Shown here: one piece after another, positions 1 through 8,341 of the stretch
How the letters are laid out: every line of letters starts with the position of its first letter
Position numbering within the stretch: the stretch's first letter is position 1
Assembly: GCF_009695765.1 (NCBI RefSeq)
Contig: NZ_VUNI01000015.1
Span: forward strand, 1 to 64,000
Direction of reading: 5' to 3'
Source of the DNA: Roseburia porci
GTDB taxonomy: Bacteria > Bacillota > Clostridia > Lachnospirales > Lachnospiraceae
Length of the DNA: 64,000 nucleotides
Notes under the pieces: model-generated
Told to the model about the DNA's origin: nothing
What the model saw: only the letters and a program-made list of their open reading frames with translations
The model's database searches: none
Translations under genes and position numbers: made by a program

Positions 1-150
1 TGTGTTTTCGCAGATTCAATTATACTGCTTTTTTAGGGGGTAATCACTTTTTTTGTAAAAAAATGTGAGAAATCCTTGAAAATATAATGTTTATAAAAAT
101 AAAAAAGGTAGTTAACTTGACACTACCAAGTAATAAAGGGGAGCATATAT

Positions 151-1539
151 ATGATTGCTGCATTAAAAAAGAAATATATCGGGGATAAAGCCTTTTATAA
201 AAATTATTTATTGCTGGCACTGCCAATGATCCTTCAGAATGCGATCACGAATCTTGTAAGTTTTCTGGATAATATCATGGTTGGTCAGCTGGGAACGGAG
301 CAAATGTCAGGAGTGGCAATTGTGAACCAGCTGATTTTTGTTTATAACCTGGCAATTTTCGGGGCTGCATCTGCGGCAAGTATTTTTGGCGCACAATATT
401 ATGGAAAAGGCGATCATAAGGGGCATATGTATTCGTTTCGCTTTAAATTATATGCGACGCTTCTTGTGACTGTGGCAGCCATGATTTTATTCAAAGCAAA
501 AGGGGCAGATCTGATCTCCTTGTATCTGACGGATACCACAGGGAATGGGGCAACCGAAGCTGCTTTGCAGTATGGTCTGGAGTATCTGGCTGTTATGATG
601 GCAGGGCTGATACCGTTTGCTATTAATCAGTCTTATGCAACCAACATTAAGGAAACCGGACAGACGTTTGTGCCGATGATCGCAAGTTTTGTAGCTGTTG
701 GTACGAATGCTGTGCTGGATTATCTGCTGATTTTCGGAGTCGGACCGATCCCAAAACTGGGAGTCATGGGAGCGGCACTGGCTACTGTGATGGCACGTTA
801 TATTGAGGCTTTGATCGTCATAATCTGGGCACATGCACACAAATCCAAAAACCGGTACCTGCATGGTGCGTATACAGGATTTGGTGTGCCAAAGGCAGAA
901 TTAAAGGGTATTCTGATCAAAGGATTCCCGCTCATGCTGAATGAGGTGTTGTGGGCAGCAGGAATGACTGCGGTAACACAGTGCTATTCGGTCCGGGGAC
1001 TTGAGGTCGTGGCTGGATTAAATATTGCTACGACGATCACAAACCTGTTTAATATTGTATATATCCAGCTTGGAGCATGTATCAGTATCGTTGTTGGGCA
1101 GTACCTTGGAGCCGGAAAACTGGAAAAGGCAAAGGATGCCGATAACAAGATGATCGCATTCAGCGTTTTCTGCTGTGCAGTGGTAGCAGCCGGGATGTTT
1201 CTGATCGGTGGATTTTTCCCGGGAATCTATAACACGAGTGCGCAGATCAAGGAACTTGCGACCAGTTTCATCGCGGTTTCTGCGTTGATTATGCCGTTTT
1301 GTTCCTTCAGCCATGCATCGTATTTTACACTTCGTTCCGGAGGAAAAACGCTGGTTACATTTTTATTCGATTCCGTTTTCACATGGGTCGTTGTTGTACC
1401 GACAGCATTTCTGTTAGCGCACTACACCGGCCTTGGCATCGTCAGCATCTATTTCTTTGTTCAGGCAACTGAAATGATCAAGGTAGTGATTGGGTATTTC
1501 ATGGTGCGGAGCAATGTGTGGCTCGTACAGATGGTATAA
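151..1539 (+). CDS. MATE family multidrug/toxin efflux transporter
   Basis: A 462-residue polytopic membrane protein of normal MATE length. Two homologous MatE halves are visible, roughly residues 15-175 and 240-400, together giving about 12 hydrophobic segments. MATE proteins export cationic drugs and metabolites in exchange for Na+ or H+; the substrate here cannot be read from sequence. The ATG at 151 is preceded by GGGGAG at a good distance. Just upstream GGTAGT (107-112) and ACTACC (122-127) form a short inverted repeat that could be an operator, although no regulator gene is adjacent inside the window. The gene stands alone, followed by about 140 bp of non-coding DNA. Confidence 0.93.
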   Translation: MIAALKKKYIGDKAFYKNYLLLALPMILQNAITNLVSFLDNIMVGQLGTEQMSGVAIVNQLIFVYNLAIFGAASAASIFGAQYYGKGDHKGHMYSFRFKLYATLLVTVAAMILFKAKGADLISLYLTDTTGNGATEAALQYGLEYLAVMMAGLIPFAINQSYATNIKETGQTFVPMIASFVAVGTNAVLDYLLIFGVGPIPKLGVMGAALATVMARYIEALIVIIWAHAHKSKNRYLHGAYTGFGVPKAELKGILIKGFPLMLNEVLWAAGMTAVTQCYSVRGLEVVAGLNIATTITNLFNIVYIQLGACISIVVGQYLGAGKLEKAKDADNKMIAFSVFCCAVVAAGMFLIGGFFPGIYNTSAQIKELATSFIAVSALIMPFCSFSHASYFTLRSGGKTLVTFLFDSVFTWVVVVPTAFLLAHYTGLGIVSIYFFVQATEMIKVVIGYFMVRSNVWLVQMV

Positions 1540-1604
1540 GGAATCTCATAGTTCTCAAATACTAAACTTCTCGAAAAATAACCGAAAATTTACGAAATAT
1601 TATC

Positions 1605-1634
1605 TTGACGTAGATTGTAGTAAAAATATATAAT
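1605..1634 (+). promoter_or_regulatory. sigma-A-type promoter for the small 1681 gene
   Basis: TTGACG at 1605-1610 and a perfect TATAAT at 1629-1634 are separated by 18 bp, about 47 bp before the ATG at 1681. It points directly at the small EGVYLASG gene. Confidence 0.6.
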
Positions 1635-1680
1635 GAGGATAACAGGAAGGAAAGGTATTTGGCTTTATGGGAGGAAAATT

Positions 1681-2082
1681 ATGGGTCAAAGATATGAGAA
1701 ACCAGAGGTTGTTAAAGTAACCGAAGCACAGGAAGGGGTTTATCTGGCAAGTGGTGCACGTGCTGGAGCTGGCTGGAACATCAGTGTGAGCGATATGGGC
1801 ACAAATGAAAACGGACATATTTTCAAGGCGGAATGTACATCCACACAGGATTTTTCTGCTCCTGGGATGACAATTGTTATGGATTTTAATCATCCGATTG
1901 TATCTGCAATTGTGGATCAGCCGGGATTCAGCTGCTCCTGCAGTGGAACAACACTGACGGTTACATCAAACAGTGGAATTGAAGGTAGCAGTGGTTATAA
2001 GGCATATGCGCAGGTAACGGTTAAAGCAACGGAAGCATCATTTACCGACAGCCTGGTATGTACTGCATCATCCTGTGTTTAA
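1681..2082 (+). CDS. small protein with N-terminal YEKPEV...EGVYLASG motif, unknown function
   Basis: A 133-residue protein starting at the ATG at 1681, which follows GGGAGGAAAATT. I chose this over an upstream in-frame ATG at 1633 because of the ribosome binding site. The first 25 residues contain YEKPEV and EGVYLASG, a pattern I associate with short clostridial proteins of unknown role and reminiscent of a leader or precursor region. The remainder is rich in Ser, Thr, Gly and Val with several Cys (CSCSG, a C-terminal SSCV) and looks like a beta-rich domain. No membrane segment, no classical signal peptide and no modification or export gene lies beside it. It has its own promoter and a strong terminator, so it is a single-gene unit. 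Function not assigned. Confidence 0.75.
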   Translation: MGQRYEKPEVVKVTEAQEGVYLASGARAGAGWNISVSDMGTNENGHIFKAECTSTQDFSAPGMTIVMDFNHPIVSAIVDQPGFSCSCSGTTLTVTSNSGIEGSSGYKAYAQVTVKATEASFTDSLVCTASSCV

Positions 2083-2125
2083 TACAGGACTGGTATCAGC
2101 CGAAGGGGATCAGGACAACAAATCG

Positions 2126-2173
2126 AAAACGCAGACCGAAAACTCTTTTTTGAGTTTTTGATCTGCGTTTTTT
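2126..2173. terminator. intrinsic terminator between the 1681 gene and merR
   Basis: AAAACGCAGA (2127-2136) pairs with TCTGCGTTTT (2162-2171), with a second inner stem AAAACTC/GAGTTTT, and T/A tracts on both sides. It can act for the rightward small gene and for the convergent leftward MerR gene. Confidence 0.8.
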
Positions 2174-2196
2174 GCGTATGTGAAATAAATCAGACA

Positions 2197-2673
2197 TTAT
2201 TCTGCATCCGACTCATTTGGAATCTGAGGAATATTGGACAGCCGGTTTCGAACTGCATGATATTTTTCCGGTATATCAGAAATGGATATATTTTTAAGCG
2301 CTTCAACGGTTCCTGCTTTCTGGGCAGTTTCGTAATACCAGCATTTATAATCCAGAACTTCCATAGCCTGTTGAAGAGATTCCAGCTGAATCTGGAGCTG
2401 TCTGCGCTGCTTCTGGAAAAGCGCGAGACGCTCCGGGATCGTATCATCGCCCTGTAAGGTCAGTTCGATGTAGTTTTTGATATCTTTAATTGGCATTCCT
2501 GTTTTCTTCATGCACTCGATTATTTTGAGCCATTCGAAATCTTTTTCCTGGAACATGCGGATTCCTCCGGAAGAACGTTCCACGAAAGGTAGTAATCCTT
2601 CTTTATCGTAATAGCGCAGTGTTGAGCTTGGAATTCCAAGCAGCTTTGAGATTTCACCGACCGTGTAGAGCAT
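2197..2673 (-). CDS. MerR family transcriptional regulator (AdhR/NmlR-like)
   Basis: A 158-residue MerR-type activator. The N-terminal winged-helix reads YTVGEISKLLGIPSSTLRYY at residues 3-22, followed by a coiled dimerisation helix. There is no obvious Cys-rich metal loop. The start is set at 2673 because AGGAGGGGCATCATT precedes that ATG; an ATG 10 codons upstream lacks one. It is divergent from an aldo-keto reductase gene, and the shared spacer holds a MerR-type promoter with a 19-bp spacer and a 7-2-7 palindrome. MerR proteins of this subfamily commonly activate a neighbouring dehydrogenase or reductase in response to aldehydes or electrophiles. That role is inferred; here the target gene is disrupted. 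Confidence 0.9.
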   Translation of the reverse strand: MLYTVGEISKLLGIPSSTLRYYDKEGLLPFVERSSGGIRMFQEKDFEWLKIIECMKKTGMPIKDIKNYIELTLQGDDTIPERLALFQKQRRQLQIQLESLQQAMEVLDYKCWYYETAQKAGTVEALKNISISDIPEKYHAVRNRLSNIPQIPNESDAE

Positions 2674-2710
2674 AATGATGCCCCTCCTTTTTATAAATTT
2701 CAAAAAAGTC

Positions 2711-2741
2711 TTGACTTAAAGTTGACTTCAACTTGTATGAT
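2711..2741 (+). promoter_or_regulatory. MerR-dependent promoter/operator of the aldo-keto reductase
   Basis: TTGACT at 2711-2716 and TATGAT at 2736-2741 are separated by 19 bp, the over-long spacing typical of MerR-activated promoters. Centred in the spacer is a perfect inverted repeat AAGTTGA-CT-TCAACTT (2719-2734). It faces the aldo-keto reductase start at 2819 and lies upstream of the divergent regulator. Confidence 0.82.
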
Positions 2742-2818
2742 TGATATGTACTTGAGATACAGTATATATGAAAAACAGACATTTGACAATTATGATTAGA
2801 AAATGGAGGATGCATATC

Positions 2819-3001
2819 ATGATTTTAAAAGAAACATATGAATTACAAAACGGAGTAAAAATCCCAAAATTAGGACTTGGTACATGGTTCATTGACGACG
2901 ATAAGGCTGCAGATGCAGTTAAAGCCGCTGTAGCGAATGGTTATCGTCTGATCGATACTGCCCAGGCATATGGAAATGAAGTGATATGCTGTGAACTGTA
3001 G
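2819..3001 (+). pseudogene. aldo/keto reductase, N-terminal fragment (interrupted)
   Basis: The ATG at 2819, after GGAGG, opens an aldo/keto reductase reading frame: the cofactor-barrel start KIPKLGLGTW and the catalytic DTAQAYGNE segment (Tyr at residue 51) are normal. After GNE (codon ending 2980) homology stops, and the frame terminates at 3001 inside the left terminal repeat of an inserted element. The rest of the gene resumes at 12117. Family members are about 270-280 residues, so only the first fifth is present here. It was probably the target of the divergent MerR regulator. Non-functional as it stands. Confidence 0.9.
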
Positions 3002-3010
3002 ATGTCAGAT
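2990..3010 (+). repeat. left terminal inverted repeat of the 9.1 kb element
   Basis: It matches the reverse complement of 12089-12109 at 19 of 21 positions, with the inner 14 bases identical. It is preceded by ATATGC (2984-2989), also found just outside the right end. Confidence 0.75.
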
Positions 3011-3167
3011 ATCCCCATAAATGTTGTAATTTAGCGGATTTCTACATCTGCTAATGCACAACATAGGCGGCTGGCTCATTTGTGGTGAATTGAAGCGCAG
3101 ATGTTGTAGAAAAGAAGGTAATATTTTTTCTTACCTGTATATCATAACACAAAGGAGGCAGTCGCGT

Positions 3168-3521
3168 ATGGAATTAACATATCATTGGAAAGGTGACTAT
3201 CTGATACCAGATGTTTCATTAGATGATGGCAGTAGTTATAATATTGGTAAATATGGCAGAATGCGTCAGAAATATTTATGTGAAAATTACCCATCAGAAT
3301 ATCTCCATCTGGTTATTACTGAAAAATTATGGAAACAGCTCGAAGATCTTGAGGAAGAATGTCATGAAATGTTGGACCGGCTTATGGAACAGATGGCGAA
3401 GAGGGAAGGATTAACTGAGCATATGAAATCTACAGACCAGCTTGGATGGATACGGAAAATGAATAGCATTCAGAGCCGGGCAGAAGAAATTGTGATTCAT
3501 GAGTTGATATATACAAATTAA
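3168..3521 (+). CDS. tnpV: TnpV-like transposon-encoded protein
   Basis: A 117-residue protein starting at the ATG at 3168, preceded by AAAGGAGG. The N-terminus LTYHWKGDYLIPD and the C-terminal RMNSIQSRAEEIVIHELIY segment are what I recognise as TnpV, a small protein of uncertain function carried by Tn4451-type mobilisable transposons and other clostridial integrative elements. The interior is acidic and helical. Its presence next to the left terminal repeat supports the view that this region arrived on a mobile element, although the accompanying TnpX-type resolvase is absent. Full length for the family. Confidence 0.82.
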   Translation: MELTYHWKGDYLIPDVSLDDGSSYNIGKYGRMRQKYLCENYPSEYLHLVITEKLWKQLEDLEEECHEMLDRLMEQMAKREGLTEHMKSTDQLGWIRKMNSIQSRAEEIVIHELIYTN

Positions 3522-3604
3522 AAATACAGCAGGAGGTCTATATATACAGATTTCCTGCTGTTGTATTATATGGGTGTTTGGATATTACTTAAAAAAGCAA
3601 CATA

Positions 3605-4498
3605 TTAGTCTTTCAACTCTCGTTCTATCTCTTCAATAGTAGGCATTGAACTTTTATAGTCATCAGGAATCAGATTATTAAGTTCATATTCGGAAATTCC
3701 AACAGGAACATTCACTGCACTGGTAGCATATTGAGCCAGAACATTATCTTTTGTTTTGCATATAAGTAAGCCAATTGTAGGATTATCGTTATCTGTTCGC
3801 AGTATTCCGTCTGTAGCTGCAATGTAAGTTCCTAATTGCCCCATATCTCCGGGATCAAATGCCCTTGTTTTGATTTCAATTACAACATAACAGTGTTTTT
3901 GTATGTTGTAGAACAGCATATCAATAAATTGTTCAGTATCTCCGACAACAAGCCGGTATTCTCTACCGACAAAAGCAAATCCACGACCTAGTTCAAGAAG
4001 GAATTTCTGAATATTATCCATGAGTGCATCTTTCAATTCTTTTTCATCATACCCTTCTCTGAGAGTAAGAAAATCAAAATTATATGGGTCTTTTGTGATT
4101 TCTCGGGCAAGATCGCTGCCAATATCAGGAAGCAGCTTTTCAAAATTTGTAATGGCTTTACCTTCTCTTTCATACAAGTTTGTATCGAGAAAATTTAAAA
4201 GGACGGCTCTTGACCAGTTGTTTTCATATGTCTTTTTAACAAAAAACAAAGCCTTATCCAAATTACCCTTACATTTATTGATTATCTGAATATGATGTCC
4301 CCACGGAATCATAAAAATACAATCGTCAACAGCTTGTTGACATATTCGTGTGTCTGAATCGTCAACAAGTTGTTGACGATTTGAATTGCTGTATAAATCG
4401 TAAAAATATTTCATATATTTTAAATTACTAAAACTTCCCACACCGAAAAGGTGTGTAGAACCTTGAAAATTCAACAATGTAGGCAATAAAATGGGCAT
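3605..4498 (-). pseudogene. DUF1016 / YhcG-type PDDEXK nuclease, 5'-truncated by an IS
   Basis: The C-terminal two thirds of a YhcG-like protein. The PD-(D/E)XK core is visible in GFAFVGREYRLVVGD, FIDMLFYN and VVIEIKT, and the preceding ENNWSRAVLLNFLDTNLYER is typical of the family. The N-terminal DUF1016 domain (about 60-70 residues) is missing: the first roughly 25 codons of the open frame are IS end sequence, and native similarity begins near LKYMKYFYDLY. YhcG proteins often accompany restriction or other defence genes and act as presumed nucleases. No partner remains. Probably inactive, though a shortened product starting in the IS end cannot be excluded. Confidence 0.82.
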
Positions 4499-6013
4499 AG
4501 ATGCTATGTCCGTGGTATAATTGAGTTGACGAAAAACAAAAACACCCAGGAGGTCATCTATGCCAACTTCAATTCTACCACAAAATCAGGATGAAAAGGA
4601 ACTTTTTAATGCGATTTCTTCATTTTTTTGCAGATTTAAGATTGGAGATCTGCTTCGGGCATGTAATGCCCAGAAGGAGAAGGGTATTCCTGTCATCCGG
4701 ATTTTCAAATATAAGCTCTGCAACGTATTCACTGACCGAAGCATGTATATGCAGCAAAAAACCGGCTCGTTCCGTGAACCATTTTCGAAGAATACATTTT
4801 ATCGGTTCCTGAATGGTGTCAAGACCAACTGGCTGCGTTTTACCACACTGCTTTCTAAAACTGTTGCAGATACGATTGAACCGCTGACCGGTTCCGACCG
4901 GGTAAATGCATTCGTGATTGATGACAGCCTGTTTGAACGGACAAGTTGCAAAAAGACGGAACTTGGATCAAAAGTATTTGATCATGCATCCATGCGTTAT
5001 ACAAAAGGATATCGTCTGCTGACACTGGGATGGACGGATGGAAACACCTTCCTTCCGGTCAACAGTTGCCTTTTGGCATCATCAAAAGCCAGTAACATCA
5101 TTGGCCCTCAACAGCATTTTGATGGAAGGTCACTGGCTGCCAAGAGAAGAAATCTTGCCCAGATGAAAGGCACTTCTGCCATGCTGGAACTCCTGAAAAC
5201 AGCATTGAACGCCCGACACACAGCCGATTATGTGCTGATGGACAGCTGGTTTTCCAATCCGGCACAGCTTGTTGCTATCAAAAACCTTGGACTGAATTCC
5301 ATTGCAATGATCAAAAAGAGTTCCCGGATCCGGTATGAATATGACGGTGAACAGCTGTCAATCAACAAGATCTTCGGTATCTGCAAAAAGCGCAGAGGTC
5401 GCAGCAAATATCTGCTTTCCGTAAATGTTATGGTCGGTAAGGATCAGAAAATACCGGCTAAGATCGTCTGCGTTCGTAATAATCGGAACAAGAAGGACTG
5501 GATCGCATTTATCTGCACTAATCCGGATCTTTCCGAAGAAGAGATCATTCGGATTTATGGAAAACGTTGGCAGATCGAGGTGTTTTTCAAGACCTGCAAG
5601 TCGTATCTGAACCTGATCGGTGAGTGCCATAGTCTGTCTTATGATGCGCTGACAGCACATGTGGCAATCGTCTTTGCCAGATATATGCTGCTTGCGCTGG
5701 AGCAACGAAAGGACGAAGACAACCGCACACTTGGTGAGATCTTTTTCTACCTGACAGACGAACTGACTGATATCATTTTCGGAGAATCGTTTCAGATCAT
5801 CCTGAGAGCGATGTTTGAGGGAATCTATGCTGTATTTCAGGTGACAGAGGAACAGATAGATACTTTTATTAATATCTTTGTAGACCAACTGCCTGATTTC
5901 CTGCAAAAGTCGCTAGCCAGATCCGCTGCATGGGCTTAATTTGTTATCTGATTGCCTGTATTGTTGAATTTTCAAGGAACAAGACCCATTTGGGATATGG
6001 GAAGTTTTAGTAA
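4425..6013 (+). mobile_element. IS4-type insertion sequence with structured ends
   Basis: Inner inverted repeats of 27 bp (4461-4487 and 5951-5977, 25/27 identical) flank one transposase gene. Outside each of these, after exactly 20 nt, is a further perfect 16-bp inverted repeat (4425-4440 and 5998-6013). The 20-nt segments differ in sequence but each contains a small hairpin (CACC-GAAAA-GGTG on the left; CCC-AAAT-GGG on the right). I therefore place the IS ends at the outer repeat. No clear target duplication is seen. It sits between the 5' ends of the nuclease remnant and the sirtuin gene. Confidence 0.7.
4560..5939 (+). CDS. IS4-family DDE transposase
   Basis: A 459-residue transposase starting at the ATG at 4560 after AGGAGG. 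The DDE catalytic core is apparent: VIDDSLFE near residue 121, VLMDSWFSN near residue 225, and the IS4-type Y-(2)-R-(3)-E-(6)-K signature in IYGKRWQIEVFFKTCK near residue 340. Full length with no frameshifts, so probably active. It is the only recognisable transposase inside the 9.1 kb element, but its end sequences differ from the outer element's terminal repeats, so it moves only its own IS. Confidence 0.9.
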   Translation: MPTSILPQNQDEKELFNAISSFFCRFKIGDLLRACNAQKEKGIPVIRIFKYKLCNVFTDRSMYMQQKTGSFREPFSKNTFYRFLNGVKTNWLRFTTLLSKTVADTIEPLTGSDRVNAFVIDDSLFERTSCKKTELGSKVFDHASMRYTKGYRLLTLGWTDGNTFLPVNSCLLASSKASNIIGPQQHFDGRSLAAKRRNLAQMKGTSAMLELLKTALNARHTADYVLMDSWFSNPAQLVAIKNLGLNSIAMIKKSSRIRYEYDGEQLSINKIFGICKKRRGRSKYLLSVNVMVGKDQKIPAKIVCVRNNRNKKDWIAFICTNPDLSEEEIIRIYGKRWQIEVFFKTCKSYLNLIGECHSLSYDALTAHVAIVFARYMLLALEQRKDEDNRTLGEIFFYLTDELTDIIFGESFQIILRAMFEGIYAVFQVTEEQIDTFINIFVDQLPDFLQKSLARSAAWA

Positions 6014-6027
6014 ATAAATTAAAAGAA

Positions 6028-6828
6028 GTGTTTCAAAATGCAGATGCGATTATTGTAGGTGCAGGGGCAGGCTTATCTTCGTCAGCAGGTTATGATTTTG
6101 GTGGAGAACGCCTGCAAAAATATTTTGGCGATTTTGTAGAAAAATATGGAATGAAGGATATGTATACCGGATGTTTTGCAGATTTTGAAACAAACGAGGA
6201 GCGATGGGCATACTGGTCAAGATGGGCGTGGATTAATCGTTATGAACCGATACCAAAGGATACACATAAAAAATTGCTAAAACTCTTGGAAGGAAAGGAT
6301 TATTTTGTCCTGACTACCAACATTGACCATGCATTCCAGAGGGCAGGTTTTTCAAAAGAACATCTGTGCTATACACAGGGGGATTTTGGTCTGTTCCAAT
6401 GCTCAAAACCATGTCATACAGATACCTATGATAATTATGCAACTCTTCAAAAAATGGTTCGGGAAGAAAAAAATATGTCTGTTCCAACAGAGCTCATTCC
6501 ACATTGTCCAAGATGTGGACGGGAAATGGACTTCAATTTATTCTGGGATGACACATTTATCAGAGATAAGGGATGGCATATCGCACATAAGCGGTATACA
6601 GATTATATAGAACAGCATAAAAATGGAAAGGTATTATATTTGGAATTAGGAGTCGGATTTAATTCTCCCGGTGTCATAAAAATTCCATTTTGGAATATGG
6701 CGGCAGAAAACCCGGATGCAGTATTTGCAAGCGTAAATCTTACGTTACCTTGTTACCCGGAAATATTGGAACACAGAAGTATAGTCATTCAGGATGATAT
6801 AGACCATGTTATAGAAAATTTGATATAA
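6028..6828 (+). CDS. class M-like sirtuin (Sir2-fold NAD-dependent enzyme), start uncertain
   Basis: A Sir2-fold protein of about 266 residues counted from a GTG at 6028. Motifs: GAGAGLS (11-17) for NAD binding, TTNID (96-100) replacing the usual TQNID, and YTQGD (115-119) where canonical sirtuins have the catalytic HG; four Cys (125, 129, 160, 163) form a zinc ribbon. Gln in place of the catalytic His is a feature I recall for class M sirtuins, which ADP-ribosylate a lipoylated GcvH-like carrier under oxidative stress. Neither macrodomain, GcvH-L nor LplA is beside it. The frame is open back into the IS end and the GTG lacks a good ribosome site, so the native start was probably removed. It heads an oxidative-stress run. 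Confidence 0.82.
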   Translation: MFQNADAIIVGAGAGLSSSAGYDFGGERLQKYFGDFVEKYGMKDMYTGCFADFETNEERWAYWSRWAWINRYEPIPKDTHKKLLKLLEGKDYFVLTTNIDHAFQRAGFSKEHLCYTQGDFGLFQCSKPCHTDTYDNYATLQKMVREEKNMSVPTELIPHCPRCGREMDFNLFWDDTFIRDKGWHIAHKRYTDYIEQHKNGKVLYLELGVGFNSPGVIKIPFWNMAAENPDAVFASVNLTLPCYPEILEHRSIVIQDDIDHVIENLI

Positions 6829-6857
6829 TATCTTCATATACAGGAGGTGAATGAAGC

Positions 6858-7067
6858 ATGAAAGCACATAAATATTGGTCAATCGGAGCAGTGGTTACAA
6901 TGGCTGGAACCTTTTATACCGGATATAAGGGGTTAAAGGCGGCACACAAATACTTTGCGTTTGGTTCATTGATATGCATGATTATGGCAGTTTATTCCGG
7001 TCATAAAATGATTTCAGGGAATAAGAAAGCAAGAAAACAGACGGAAGTGAAAGAAGTGGAGGAATAA
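6858..7067 (+). CDS. small membrane protein (two TM segments)
   Basis: A 69-residue protein beginning at an ATG after CAGGAGGTGAATGAAGC. Two short hydrophobic stretches (about residues 8-24 and 32-48) are separated by a Lys-rich loop, and the tail is charged. I do not recognise a named family with certainty. It lies 30 bp after the sirtuin gene and 3 bp before the peroxiredoxin gene, suggesting one transcript; a role in the membrane during redox stress would be pure inference. Confidence 0.7.
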   Translation: MKAHKYWSIGAVVTMAGTFYTGYKGLKAAHKYFAFGSLICMIMAVYSGHKMISGNKKARKQTEVKEVEE

Positions 7068-7070
7068 CGG

Positions 7071-7526
7071 ATGTTAGAAGTAGGAACAAAAGCACCGGAC
7101 TTTGAATTGCCGGATCAGAATGGAGAAATACATAAATTAAGCGATTACGCAGGTAAAAAAGTGATTTTATATTTTTATCCAAAGGATAACACGGCAGGCT
7201 GTACAAAGCAGGCATGTGGTTTTTCAGAGCGTTATCCTCAATTCACCGAGAAAGGAGCAGTTGTTCTTGGGGTGAGTAAGGATTCTGTAGCCTCTCACAA
7301 GAGATTTGAGGAAAAATATGGATTGGCATTTACACTTTTGGCAGATCCGGATCGCAAGGTGATCGAAGCGTATGATGTATGGAAAGAAAAGAAAAACTAT
7401 GGAAAAGTCTCTATGGGCGTGGTAAGAACCACATATCTTATTGACGAGCAAGGAATCATTATAAAGGCAAATGATAAAGTCAAGGCGGCAGATGATCCTG
7501 AAAATATGCTTAAGGAATTGGCATAA
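7071..7526 (+). CDS. bcp: thiol peroxidase, BCP/PrxQ-type peroxiredoxin
   Basis: A 151-residue AhpC/TSA-fold protein. The active-site segment YPKDNTAGCTKQACGF contains the peroxidatic Cys44 and a resolving Cys49 five residues later, the atypical two-Cys arrangement of BCP enzymes. It reduces hydrogen and organic peroxides using thioredoxin. It is full length. The stop codon overlaps the ATG of yaaA by one base (TAATG), showing translational coupling, and it follows the small membrane protein closely. Confidence 0.93.
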   Translation: MLEVGTKAPDFELPDQNGEIHKLSDYAGKKVILYFYPKDNTAGCTKQACGFSERYPQFTEKGAVVLGVSKDSVASHKRFEEKYGLAFTLLADPDRKVIEAYDVWKEKKNYGKVSMGVVRTTYLIDEQGIIIKANDKVKAADDPENMLKELA

Positions 7527-8278
7527 TGAAGATTATTTTATCACCTGCAAAAAAGATGATTGTAGATACCGATAACTTAGCACCGGTTGAACTGCCTGTC
7601 TATATTGATAAGACAGCAGAAGTATTAAACTGGATGAAAAGCAAATCAAAAGAAGAACTGAAAGCTATCTGGAAATGTAATGACAAGATTGCAGAACAAA
7701 ATTTCAACAGATTGGGAAATATGAACCTTTATCAGATGCTCACTCCGGCTGTCTTATCATACGAAGGAATTGCTTTTCAATATATGGCACCATCTGTGTT
7801 TGAAGATATGCAGTTTGAGTATGTTCAAAATCATTTGAGGATATTGTCTGCATTTTATGGTGTTCTGAAACCAATGGATGGTGTGACACCTTATCGTTTA
7901 GAAATGCAGGCAAAGGTCAGGATTGGAGATGCCAAAAATCTGTATGAGTACTGGGGTGACTTCTTATACCGCTCAGTAATCGATGACAGCAGGATTATCA
8001 TTAATCTTGCATCAAAAGAATACTCAAAATGTATAGAAAAGTATCTGACACCACAGGACAGGTATATTACGATTACATTTTGTGAAGCTTCTGGAGATAA
8101 AATGGTAACAAAAGGTACATATGCCAAGATGGCTCGTGGTGAAATGGTAAGATTCATGGCAGAAAATAATATTGAGAATCCGGTGGAGATTCAGAAATTT
8201 GACAGACTTGGATATTCATTGCGGTCTGATTTATCATCAGATACTGAATATGTTTTTGAACGAAAAATAGAATATTGA
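7526..8278 (+). CDS. yaaA: YaaA family peroxide stress protein
   Basis: A 250-residue protein beginning KIILSPAKKM, the hallmark of the YaaA/DUF328 family, with the conserved GDFLYR and FCEASGDK blocks further on. In E. coli, YaaA is induced by peroxide and limits intracellular iron and Fenton damage; a DNA-binding fold has been described. Translationally coupled to the peroxiredoxin through an overlapping TAATG, and followed by an intrinsic terminator, so it ends the sirtuin-Prx-yaaA transcript. Confidence 0.92.
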   Translation: MKIILSPAKKMIVDTDNLAPVELPVYIDKTAEVLNWMKSKSKEELKAIWKCNDKIAEQNFNRLGNMNLYQMLTPAVLSYEGIAFQYMAPSVFEDMQFEYVQNHLRILSAFYGVLKPMDGVTPYRLEMQAKVRIGDAKNLYEYWGDFLYRSVIDDSRIIINLASKEYSKCIEKYLTPQDRYITITFCEASGDKMVTKGTYAKMARGEMVRFMAENNIENPVEIQKFDRLGYSLRSDLSSDTEYVFERKIEY

Positions 8279-8286
8279 TTTAGGTT

Positions 8287-8313
8287 AAAGATGCTCAGTG
8301 TGGGCATCTTTTT
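8287..8313 (+). terminator. intrinsic terminator after yaaA
   Basis: AAAGATGC (8287-8294) and GCATCTTT (8304-8311) form a perfect 8-bp stem followed by a T tract. Confidence 0.82.
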
Positions 8314-8341
8314 ATAATAATGAGAATTGTTACTAATTTTA

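Noticed and set aside
1-150. Promoter for the MATE gene
   Set aside because: A TATAAT occurs at 84-89 but no acceptable -35 with 16-18 bp spacing was seen; only a short inverted repeat is noted in the gene entry.
4320-4382. Two copies of a palindromic GTCAACA..TTGTTGAC motif within the nuclease remnant
   Set aside because: They encode normal-looking family residues (QQAVDD, QQLVDD) and may arise by codon coincidence; not enough to call an operator or repeat.
4461-4498. Start codon of the YhcG remnant at 4498
   Set aside because: It lies inside the IS end, so the first codons are not native; I list the gene as truncated rather than complete.
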